Shown here: positions 55,723-64,000 of the stretch, one piece after another
How positions within the stretch are numbered: position 1 is the first letter of the stretch
Layout: every line of letters starts with the position of its first letter
Assembly (NCBI GenBank): GCA_001510575.1
Contig: LNGK01000002.1
Coordinates: 3,088,144-3,152,143, forward strand
Length of the DNA stretch: 64,000 nucleotides
From: Knoxdaviesia capensis
Lineage: Eukaryota; Ascomycota; Sordariomycetes; Microascales; Gondwanamycetaceae
Direction: 5' to 3'
Notes under the pieces: model-generated
What the model was told of the DNA's origin: nothing
The model's input: the letters and a program-made list of their open reading frames with translations, nothing else
Database searches by the model: none
Program-made: the position numbers and the translations under genes

Positions 55723-55876
55723 AAAAAAGAGTTCGTCCGCTGGTATCCGCCCAGCTCCGATAGGACTACATCTCTTGTCGCTCGTCGCTCGATCGCCCAA
55801 TCCCCCCGGTGGGGATTCGAACCTGCGACTCGCCGGTTGTCAAGCAGGGTCGGTCACCACTCCACCAAATGCACGA
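55723..55876 (-). ncRNA. tRNA-derived SINE-like unit with pol III promoter
   Basis: On the minus strand a perfect A box (TGGTGGAGTGG, 55867-55857) is followed 33 nt later by a perfect B box (GGTTCGAATCC, 55823-55813), the spacing of a tRNA gene. The sequence between them carries TTGACAA like a tRNA-Val(GAC) anticodon loop. The flanking bases do not form acceptor or anticodon stems, so it is not a working tRNA. About 90 nt of unrelated body follows, ending at T6 (55728-55723), a pol III terminator. This layout is that of a short SINE or a tRNA pseudogene with a body. Confidence 0.5.
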
Positions 55877-56036
55877 GTTTGTCCTGAACCGGGTACTGCC
55901 CAGCCGCCTTCTCGGCGAAAGTCAACAACACAAAGGGCCCTTATAAGGTATACTCGGTGTTGTTGTTTTGCGTGTTGCTTTTGGGCCGCCGGCTGCCGGC
56001 GTGGTGGCCGCCAGCTGGTACCAAGTGGTGATGTTT

Positions 56037-56423
56037 ACGACACGCCCACCGAGTAGTCGGGACACCGGCCAGACTGCTGCCAGTCCACCACAGCGGCAAT
56101 ACGCGGCGGGACATCCTTCTCCCGTCTCCGCGCGAGAATGATGTTGCTTGGGTGAGGGTCGGCATGGGCAAACGTGGCGGGGCCGTCGTCAGGACGGTCC
56201 TCCCATCTTCCTCGGGCAAATCGTCCCAACTGTCCTCGAGAGTACTCCCTTCTACCAGCTCCATATATATGAACGCCTGCTTCCCATCATGGGCCTATCC
56301 GTATACCTCAGGCACCAAGATAGGGGCAGGAACTTGCGAGCCACTAACAGGCACTGCGCCTCTGCCACCAATACCAAACTTGGATCCATATTTGCCGAGA
56401 AGCCACAGGGACGGGAACTTCAT
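56037..56423 (-). pseudogene. aminoglycoside-phosphotransferase-family pseudogene
   Basis: From MKFPSLWLLGKYGSKFGIGG the minus strand reads like a fungal APH/choline-kinase-like protein until an in-frame TAG at 56297-56295. That position precedes AHDGKQAFIYMELVEGSTLE, and relatives have Trp in the G-W-A context. After LEDSWDDLPEEDG the central part of the domain is missing. In another frame comes FAHADPHPSNIILARR with AAVVDWQQSGRCPDYSVG, the catalytic HxDxxxxN loop and the D-W metal-binding segment, then a stop. A stop, an internal deletion and a truncated end make it non-functional. Identity is confident from these motifs. Confidence 0.75.
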
Positions 56424-56966
56424 GGTGGGTGGCCGGGCGAGGCGTTGACGGCGCCATCTTGACGGGTGCCTTCTTCCCTGGCTTCCGCGGGAGGCGGCAG
56501 GGCGGGGACCTTATTTAATGGATCCTGTCGAGAGATAAAGCTAGACTCGGGGAAGATCGTATCTTCGGCGGAGGGAATGTGTTTAGTAACTCTATCCATG
56601 GCATAGCCTAGGCTTGAGGATGTTCTGAACGGAAGAATAGAGAAGGAAACGAACAGCCTGGCTGGATACTGATATATTTCATGTAACCCTAAACACCATA
56701 CCCTAGTAACCCTAACACATCAAGTAGTCCTCATCTTGGACACTTATACATGCTTGAAGAACAGGAACGAACTATGTACATGAAGATAACGCATATACAT
56801 GTAGATAACGCATATACATCACACCCAGCTGGGCCGAAGAAATTGTGGCTGAGACAGGCCACTTCTTCCAGTCTGTCGGACACCCATTCACTCGTGATCA
56901 AGCATCCAAGCTGGACCAGATTGAGATCTGGTGCGCTGCTCTTCACATCCAGTTGACATGTGAGAG
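56424..56966. other. intergenic
   Basis: Telomere-like strings lie at 56682-56720 (GTAACCCTAAAC, ATACCCTAGTAACCCTAAC). A short ATACATGTAGATAACGC duplication occurs at 56790-56815. No gene is seen. Confidence 0.4.
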
Positions 56967-57550
56967 TCAGCCCGGTTTGCGACGACACCAAAAGCACAAG
57001 GCAACAGCTCCGCCGTGCCGCGTGTGTCTGGGCCCGAGTTCCGCTTCGTGGAATCCACGGGTTCCAACTGCCTGTGTGTTGTTGGCAGCGGAATCGTAGT
57101 CGTCGGCCTTTCGGCAGCTGGCGTCATCCGGCTCGTTTGTGTGGTGTCTAGCAACAGCCATCGTCGCCTGGCTGTCGTGGCGGGCCGGCCCATGTGGCCG
57201 GGACAGGCTGTGGGAGCGACGAGGAGGCGGGCGGGGATCACGAGAGCGATAGTTCCGGTTCGAGGTGAGCGCGAGGTTGCTGCACGTCTCCGTCCCTCGA
57301 TCTTGGTGGGAGGAAAAACAGAAACACAACCACTTCTCCCCCGTGCTGGCGTGTCTCACCGCGGGAGACGGTACTTGGCCTTGTTGTGTGCCGCGTATGC
57401 ACCGGCTAGCCGATGCACGACCACACCGACCACGATCAGACTCTCGAGGCCCAGCAGCGCCACCCAGACGTGGTTGAGCAGGCGCTGCTCGTCGTCGCAG
57501 TAGGCTTCGAACACCCTCATGATGGACTCTGCCGAGCGGGAGGGGAGCAT
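56967..57550 (-). CDS. small single-pass membrane protein, hypothetical
   Basis: Proposed exons 57550-57360 and 57279-56967 join in phase across an 80-nt GTGAGA..CAG intron to give 167 residues. The N-terminus (MLPSRSAESIMRVFEAYCDD) leads to a single hydrophobic span (VALLGLESLIVVGVVVHRLA) followed by AHNKAKYRLPR. The rest is polar, Arg/His/Pro-rich and probably disordered, ending ALCFWCRRKPG. A TATA-like CATATAAAGA at 57774-57765 lies about 215 bp upstream. I know no family for it. Exon 1 looks like real protein; exon 2 is less certain. Confidence 0.5.
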
Positions 57551-58865
57551 GGCTGGATTTGGGGGTTGTGTGGTGTGTGGCTGAGGTGGTTTGGACTCTT
57601 CTGCTGTCTGTAAGACGGTGGGACGATGATATCTCCTCCCCCTCTGTCAAATCTGCGTGGATGGAAACGCTGGTTGCTGGCGAACGGAGAGAAGAGGGAA
57701 TATGAAAAATGATATGAGAGAAGAATGAAACCCCCCAGATCTGACCGACTTCGCTCTCGTCGTCTTTATATGCAGGCTTTCACCGTCCAAAGGTCCCGGA
57801 CCTCGTGGGAAAGCAAGCAGCAGTACAGTGCAAGAGACGACGATTGAGAGCAGCGGTGAATGGAAAAAAATGTTTTTTTTTTCCCGGTCCACAACGAGTG
57901 AGATAAAAGATCTCAAAAAAGCCCTGTTCTCAACTCCTCTTCGCCCACGACAGGGTTGTTGGTTGGCTCGCCAAAGGCAGGATACTCACGCGATGGGAGG
58001 CTGCTCCAGCACTGTACAGGACGCAGGTGGAGAACAACCCGACCTTCTCGATTTTTTTTATTCTCAGGTGCTCCCGGGGGGAGGATGTTGGGCTTCGCTT
58101 TCTTGTTCGCTTTGGTGTTTGTGCCTAATCACGATAGAGAAACTGCACTGGGAGAAGACCAGGATGCTTCTGGGGCGGAGTGGATCTGGCGATGTGGTTC
58201 GTGATAGCAGGAGACGCCAGAGTCGTACGTGGAAGAAAGAGGGACGACGAGGAGAAGATGCACACACGACGTGGTCAGAGTGGCTACTGCCAAGAAGAGG
58301 TGGAATCGATCCTGATAGAGAGAGGCGTTGGAGAGGAGGTGCAGAGTGAAGAAGTGAATGTGTGTCCCAAGGATTCAGGAAGCGGGACTCTTGAGAAGAA
58401 GGACGAAGAGAGCCAGACGTGCCATGTTGAAGTCGGCCAACGAGTGAAAGAGATCTGCGACGATATCTTCCACCGTGGCAAGAAATCCGGGTGTTACAGC
58501 CAACATAAAACCCCCTGTTTGAATAATTCGAGATGGGCGGGCAGTGCGTAATTGCGGAGTATGCGTGCAACCACCAGCACTTCGATTTTGAGTTTATCCT
58601 GGTAATTCCTCTTTGATTTGCCCCCAGGATCTCTGCCCTCCCTCACTGAGTATTGCATACTCTTCCCCCTCTTGATTAAGACCCATGGGCGTCTATATTA
58701 TAGCCGAGTTCACCATCGTCTTCCGTGATCTTCCATCGATAGATTGGCCCGTCCCGGAAGCTCTCTTCCTTTCCATGAAATTCTTCCCGGAAACAGTCCC
58801 GGTACTTCTGTCATTCTATCAATTAGGCGTGTGAGACAGGTATCTACTTATCACCAGCTAAGAAA
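57551..58865. other. intergenic, about 1.3 kb
   Basis: Contains the TATA-like element of the small membrane-protein gene at 57765-57774. Overlapping frames on both strands at 58064-58570 show no recognisable protein. No other feature. Confidence 0.35.
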
Positions 58866-59109
58866 ATGCCCACCACCTCGGATCCAGAAGACGTAGCAGA
58901 TGTTGTCTCTTTCGCCATCGCAGGTTGAACCCTAGAGTGCTGGTCTTATCACTGACGCTCCCAGATTTCTTGCCACAGGTGAGAGTTGGATGTACCACCA
59001 GTTCGCCACAGATCTTTGCCGCATCTCAAAATGGCAGGTCTTCTTCTTTTTCATTTCCAGAGTCCCACTTGCTGTGCTGACGTTGAAGCCAGCATTTCTT
59101 GGTCTCTAA
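58866..59109 (+). CDS. possible 62-residue ORFan with hydrophobic tail
   Basis: Two exons, 58866-58923 and 58979-59109, can be joined through a 55-nt GT..CAG intron in phase to give MPTTSDPEDVADVVSFAIAG, ESWMYHQFATDLCRISKWQ and a hydrophobic end (VFFFFISRVPLAVLTLKPAF). It could be the start of a decayed larger gene or chance. No family is recognised; low confidence. Confidence 0.25.
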
Positions 59110-59699
59110 TATTTCATCTCTTTTTAACTTTTTTTGTTGAGATTAGCGGTCGTCGGTGCCTGTATCTCACTGGGTAACGCGGAACGACATGGGCACTGGG
59201 AAATTATGAGTGCGTAGAATTAATTATGCATTGTTGGATGGACAAGATCCCCCGGGACCGCCACCTCGAGGAGACAGACAAGTATGAACATATCGTAATC
59301 TTGGTAAAATCTGAGATGGGGGACTGATATCACTCTTATCCCAGTGCTACGTAGCTCGCCCCCTTCCCTCCAAGAAAATCTCTGTGCCTCTTTCTTTCGA
59401 TGCTGTGTTGGTTTGATCGTGCGGCCTGCAGATTTCCTTTACACTAGCTGTATCGGGCAGCGGGGTTGTTACAGTGTATAATTAGACTTAGGCTTCACAA
59501 GGGTGTGTGTGCCCGAGGCGGCTGAAACCGAGAAACGTTGCTGGTTGAATCGTCGGGCAAGTGATTAGTCGAGTCAGTTTCTCGACCTGGTTCTTTGCAG
59601 GAAGCTGATAGAGAACGAACCTATGATACATACAGCAGCAGTACTGTACATCCTGTCCCTGCATGCTTCTGCACGAACTGACTGGAGGACCGATCATGG
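59110..59699. other. intergenic
   Basis: No feature is supported here. Confidence 0.3.
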
Positions 59700-60155
59700 C
59701 TACGTCCCTTGGCGAAGGTTCAGATTCAGCTTTTCGCCTCTCATCTTCAGCGGCACCTTTAGAATTCCCTCGCGCCCATCAAGCCGTATGAGCATTTCCC
59801 GCCCGAACACAGCTCTGTTTTCTACCAGGACATCAAAGCTTTTGGCTGTTATGAAGCAGTGTTTGATACGCGAGGACGACGGAATAGTGTACGAAGTATA
59901 CTGGTGAGGAACGGAGCTCAGGCCGAGCATGTCTTTGATATCTCGCGGGCTTTTGAACAGGGCCTCCGGGCCAACGAGAACGGGGAATTGGCGTCGGGGA
60001 GGGGCCTTCGGTGGTTTCTCCGGTGTGGGACTGCCGGCTGCATGATTCCGCCCCTCTGCATTCTGTGGCTGACTGTTGGCAATCATGGCTGTCGTGAAAC
60101 CTGTTTGGGACCGATACTTGGGGGAAGACCACGAAGCCAAACCTGGCTTGCCCAT
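59700..60155 (-). CDS. hypothetical protein, 151 residues
   Basis: An uninterrupted frame starting MGKPGLASWSSPKYRSQTGF; a second Met (MIANSQPQNAEGRN) could also start it. The middle is proline-rich (PTPEKPPKAPPRRQFPVLVG). The C-terminal half looks foldable: FKSPRDIKDMLGLSS, YTSYTIPSSSRIKHCFITAK, SFDVLVENRAVFGREMLIRL, DGREGILKVPLKMRGEKLNL. Codon choice and composition are protein-like, but a shorter frame is open on the opposite strand. Function is unknown, and it could be the remnant of a longer gene. Confidence 0.42.
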   Translation of the reverse strand: MGKPGLASWSSPKYRSQTGFTTAMIANSQPQNAEGRNHAAGSPTPEKPPKAPPRRQFPVLVGPEALFKSPRDIKDMLGLSSVPHQYTSYTIPSSSRIKHCFITAKSFDVLVENRAVFGREMLIRLDGREGILKVPLKMRGEKLNLNLRQGT

Positions 60156-62296
60156 ATAAGTGCTCGTTTTATAGGTTTCCAGCTGGGTGTTCTAGTTCCT
60201 TACAGTGAGTGAGTGATTCAGTCAGTCACAGCAATTCCTGGGGAGTCAACCTGTTCAATCAGTAGGGAGTGATCTTCACTCCAACCGAAAGAAGGTTAGG
60301 ACTGTGCGCATGAGCAACAAAATCTATTGAAAGAAACAAGATGGAGTTGGAGTTGCGGGCCTTCATGGCGTTCATGTCTGGGGAAATGAGGTGATCCGAG
60401 GGTGGTATTGAGGCTCTTGGATCGGACGGTATGGCGGGTAGGTGACAAGAAAGGTGTGGTGAAAGTATATAAGATGTGTATTGGTTGATGTGTTGATAGA
60501 CATTACACCCAAAACAGGTGTGTTTGCTTGCTAAACCGCTTGGTATGTGAGTGAATGATAATAAGATGGGATGTAGGAACGGGCACCATCAGGAATCCTT
60601 CATCCTTCGGCGGGACTGTCTTATGTATATATATATATATACATATATATATCTCGCAAAGACCAGGACCCGGGGATGTCATGGATACACCAGCCCAAAG
60701 GTGTACGATGTACGAATAACGCATCAATCGATTCCTAATCAAATATCTGACGCCGAGGGACCACCCAGACAGAAAGCAGCGGTCAGGCAGGCCAGCGAGC
60801 CACATTGAGAATCAGCGGTGTTTCGAAAATCCCATCCCAAGAGGGTTTCAGGAAGCCAGGCGTACTTGCAGCACCGCCGGGCTGGAAGCAAACAAACACA
60901 CACACCGGGGCGAAGGATTGGCCGACAGGGTGACGGGCTGAGCTAGACGCTTCGTTCCAATATGCAGGCTTCTCCTGCACGCTTGATGCTCCAAGCAGCT
61001 GTGGAATGCGGGTATGGACGGCAGGCGGCCGTTCCGCGGCGGTCGGCGATGGGGCTGGGAGTCCCCGAGCTGTCAAGTCGGCGACTGGAGATCCCCGGGG
61101 TATCCACATTGCCGCCACCGCGAATGTGCGGCCGGGGTCTATGGACTTCCACACAGTCAGGCTTTGAAGCTTCTGGAACCTTGTTAGCTTTTGGCTACCC
61201 GGGTTTTCCGCGTGTGGTCGGTGGCCCTCCGGCGCTTGGATTTCTAACACATGCTCTCTAAAACGCCTCCCCAGGAACTACTCCGGCTCCGTTCCTTATA
61301 TCGGCCATCTTTTCTAGCGGCCGACAAACCGGCGGTGATGTCAACAACACACCATCGGGCCCCAAGATCCGAACCCTTCGATCCGAACCCTTGCTCGCTC
61401 TCTCTTCTAATCATTAAATACACTCGGCATTGGTCAAGCTGTCTGCTGCCGTGTTTTCCCTTCCGGCTTCCATTTTGACTGACGTCACGAACAGTCTCAG
61501 ACAGAGACTCTCGGTGTGTAAGTCGGGGATGTCACCCCCACGAGGAGAAATCCACGCGCAATAACTGAACTGGGTGGAGGCCTAGACTTGGACCACTGGG
61601 AGTCCCCAACCCTCTCGAGATTGCCACCCAGATCATCCTCCACCGGGGACCCTCCTATATTGCCGGGCCGTTGACCACTGCGACCAGCATAGCCCGGCTG
61701 AAGAGCTTTTCCAGGGTCTCGTACACATCAGCAGAGCATCGGCGATCTAGCTGACCACTGAGATCGAAGGCCCTGACGATCACTCGGTGATGTGCTGGCC
61801 TGTAGACTGCGGAACGAAGATATATAGCCGGCCACTTTCTCCTCTCTCCCGACAAGGCTGTTGCAGAAAGTCTCCGGACCCCATCACGGGCGGATCTGGA
61901 CCATATGCCGGACTCCTCCGAAAACTCGAACCCTTGAGTTCTGGCCTACATGAACCTTTTTTTTTCCTCGGTCATGGTCAGATCTGCATCTTCTGTTCGG
62001 CGTCCTTCCGCCAACGTTCCCCCGCGCGCGTGACATTACAGTGAGATGCTGGGCAATTTTCTCCTGTCGAGACGGATCCACTAGCATTGAATATGTCGGG
62101 ATAGCTTTCATAGTAGATACAGTTTTGTCAGGCACGTATCTACTTCCTTCAGAGTTTCCCTTCCTTTCCCGGCCTCATCACTACCACCATTATCCGTTCA
62201 AACACCCAGAGCAGCGAGGCCTGCTCTACGGAGTGACAATGTTGACCGAAGACTCGAGGCCTCTCAGGTTGAGCTGTTGATTGAGTGGAGAGAGTT
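60156..62296. other. intergenic, about 2.1 kb
   Basis: No gene is supported. An AT palindrome-like tract lies at 60624-60652 (GTATATATATATATATACAT). Frames near 60783-61261 on both strands overlap and lack family marks. Confidence 0.35.
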
Positions 62297-64000
62297 TCAT
62301 GTCAGTTTCTGCCACAACCCTAACCGTTCCCGCTCACTATATATGCATGAAAGGAGGCATGCCTGTCTCTGAAAGTCGGAATTCCACTTACCAGACCGGG
62401 ATGGAGATCAGCCAGTTTGCCGATTCCCAGGCTGAGGCCGTCCTGCACAATCTCGCTCTTCATCAGTCCAATTGCGCGCTGAACACCGGGGTATCCGTAG
62501 CTGTTGGCGAACAAGAACCTATTTTCACGAGCACTCAAACACACGTTAGTCGTCAAGACAACCCCCCTACAAACCCCCACCACGGCAGAACGGATAGAAA
62601 AGAAAAAAAAAACACTCACGGTCGGCCAAGTCCAACAGCCCGCACACCCAGCGCCAGCAGCTTCAGCACATCGGAGCCCGACCGGACGCCGCTATCGGCC
62701 AGCACCGGCACACGCTGGAACAGGTCGGGCGCGTTGCGGTGGATCTCGTACGCAATCTCGAGCGCCGACGGCGAGAACTCAATCTGCCGGCCTCCGTGGT
62801 TCGACAGGTAGATGCCGTCGACGCCGCGCTCGACGGCCTCGATGGCGTCCTCGACCGTCTGGATGCCCTTGAGGATCAGGGGCAGCGAGGTGCGCTTGCG
62901 GAACTCGCGGATCAGGTCCCTCCACTGGATTGTGATGCGTTAGATCCTACTTCCATCTGCATCCCCACTATAGACTCGTCGAGGGGTAATACTTACAACG
63001 CTAGGCCGGGTGGTGATGGTCGGGCTGCAAAGAAGTTCACTGTTGGTATGCCATCTCGTCTCATGGAAACGATGCTGCTCTTACAATTCCTCGCTGCTGT
63101 GGCGGGCTCCGCGGATACGAACAGCCACTCCCGGGTTATCGATGGTCCACACGATAGCCTTCGCGCCAAGCTCCTCGGCGTGCTGCACCTGCGACCACGT
63201 GAGCTCCAGGTCGTTGTTGGTGTAGATCTGGAAAAGACATGTCTCTGTAAGGGCACTGAACAGATGTCAAGGAAGTCTTTCAAACATGAACTGGAGATGA
63301 CCCACCTGCTGGAACAGCACTTGGTCGCCGTTAAGGGTCTTGTTCAGGCGACGGGCACCGTAGATATCGTCCAGGGGCTTGGCAGCGAAGAGAGCGACCT
63401 GTGTGAACGGAAGAGTTAGTTCCTGATGTCGCGTCTAATAAGGTCTAGGCCCCTTCCATACCATGTACAAGAGGTCCTCGTCACCGGCGGCCTCGGCGAA
63501 GTTAAGCTCAGCACGCTCCGGGTCGCCGTAGGCGGCGTTAGCAGCGGGGGCAATGAAGAACGGGGCGCTGAAGTTGTATCCGAACAGCTCGATGCTATTC
63601 ACAGCCAGATGGAAATTTCGGTGAGTCACCGATTGCGAGTGGGGTGTGGCTATGTGTAGGAGCCGTAGCGGAAGTCATACCCAATGTTATCCTTCAGCTT
63701 GGTGATATCACGGAGGTGGCGGGGCCGGAACATGACCTTGGACCAGACGTCCAGGTTGTTTCGGTAAGCTATCCGTGTGAACCAGAGATATCAGTACCAG
63801 TTTTTTCAGACAAGACGAACCGCCGAACCGGCTCAACCACTGCACATACACCACTCCTGGCCGGCCGCAAGACGGTAGTACGCGTACTGCTCCGGGAGCA
63901 TCTTCTGCCGGGCGGCAAACTCAAAGTCGGTGAGACACCGCATCGACCGCAGCGGCGGCAGGCCCTCGGTCCAGTTGGTCGACGACATGAGGTAGTCGTA
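62297..64000 (-). CDS. FMN-dependent alpha-hydroxy-acid dehydrogenase/oxidase (5' end outside window)
   Basis: A glycolate-oxidase / L-lactate-dehydrogenase-type TIM-barrel flavoprotein that oxidises an L-2-hydroxy acid to a 2-oxo acid. Visible exons are 64000-63850 (partial), 63768-63681, 63594-63462, 63398-63306, 63227-63085, 63024-62997, 62924-62620, 62518-62392 and 62308-62297. All junctions are GT..AG and in phase, including a 28-nt micro-exon. Family marks are KVMFRPRHLRDI, FIAPAANAAYGDPERAELNF, GAKAIVWTIDNPG, SLPLILKGIQTVEDAIEAVE and the catalytic YLSNHGGRQIEFSPSALEIA (base His, substrate-binding Arg), plus SGSDVLKLLALGVRAVGLGR for FMN phosphate. Whether an N-terminal cytochrome b5 domain is present lies beyond the window. 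The last exon encodes only KLT and stop; reading through the final intron is an alternative end. Confidence 0.9.

Noticed and set aside
55813..55876. Functional tRNA-Val(GAC)
   Set aside because: A and B boxes are perfect but the acceptor stem, the T stem and most of the anticodon stem do not pair, so a working tRNA is unlikely; reported as SINE-like instead.

Overview
This is a 64 kb piece of a filamentous ascomycete genome (Pezizomycotina). Gene content resembles Eurotiomycetes, but the species cannot be fixed from the sequence. Support for this: short GT..AG introns of about 50-210 nt in most genes, pyrimidine-rich leaders, GC-rich coding exons, a fungal-type biotin:protein ligase, an alpha-aminoadipate-pathway lysine gene, and secreted plant-cell-wall enzymes. 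A 63-base N gap at 25690-25752 shows it is part of a draft scaffold.

Layout. 0.9-8 kb is a housekeeping block: biotin:protein ligase (+), a small orphan protein (-), saccharopine reductase LYS9 (-), and a protein with a degenerate kinase-like region and an acidic tail (-). 9.7-14.2 kb carries a secreted CE16 acetylesterase (+), a wrecked UDP-glycosyltransferase pseudogene (-) and a probable four-TM membrane protein (+). 17.6-20.0 kb holds a convergent pair of secreted proteins that both appear to begin with histidine after signal cleavage: an Egh16/GAS-like protein (+) and an AA9 lytic polysaccharide monooxygenase with CBM1 (-). 20-29 kb is gene-poor and contains one copy of a dispersed repeat and the gap. 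29.3-33.9 kb has an allantoate-permease-like MFS transporter (+) converging on a copper amine oxidase (-). 34-45 kb is gene-poor again; it holds the second, inverted copy of the dispersed repeat, itself interrupted by two oppositely oriented copies of a 283/284 bp TG...CA element, each with a 4-bp target duplication. 45.2-54.6 kb has a Ser-rich conserved protein (+), a secreted AA8 cytochrome-domain protein (-), a coiled-coil protein (+) and a Vip1-type RRM protein (-). 55.7-56.4 kb has a tRNA-derived SINE-like unit and an aminoglycoside-phosphotransferase-family pseudogene. 57-60 kb has small orphan candidates. 62.3 kb to the end is an FMN-dependent alpha-hydroxy-acid dehydrogenase (-) that runs off the window.

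Functional threads. Several genes are oxidative or act on cell walls: AA9, AA8 (a known AA9 electron donor class), CE16, copper amine oxidase and an FMN-linked hydroxy-acid oxidase/dehydrogenase (both potential H2O2 sources). They are scattered and do not form a tight cluster.

The most striking single observation is that the AA9 gene reads correctly only if its first intron is an AT-AC intron with otherwise U2-type signals. Short telomere-like CCCTAA/TTAGGG strings recur in many intergenic regions and some introns. Gene models are hand-spliced from consensus signals plus protein-family continuity; none has transcript evidence here.
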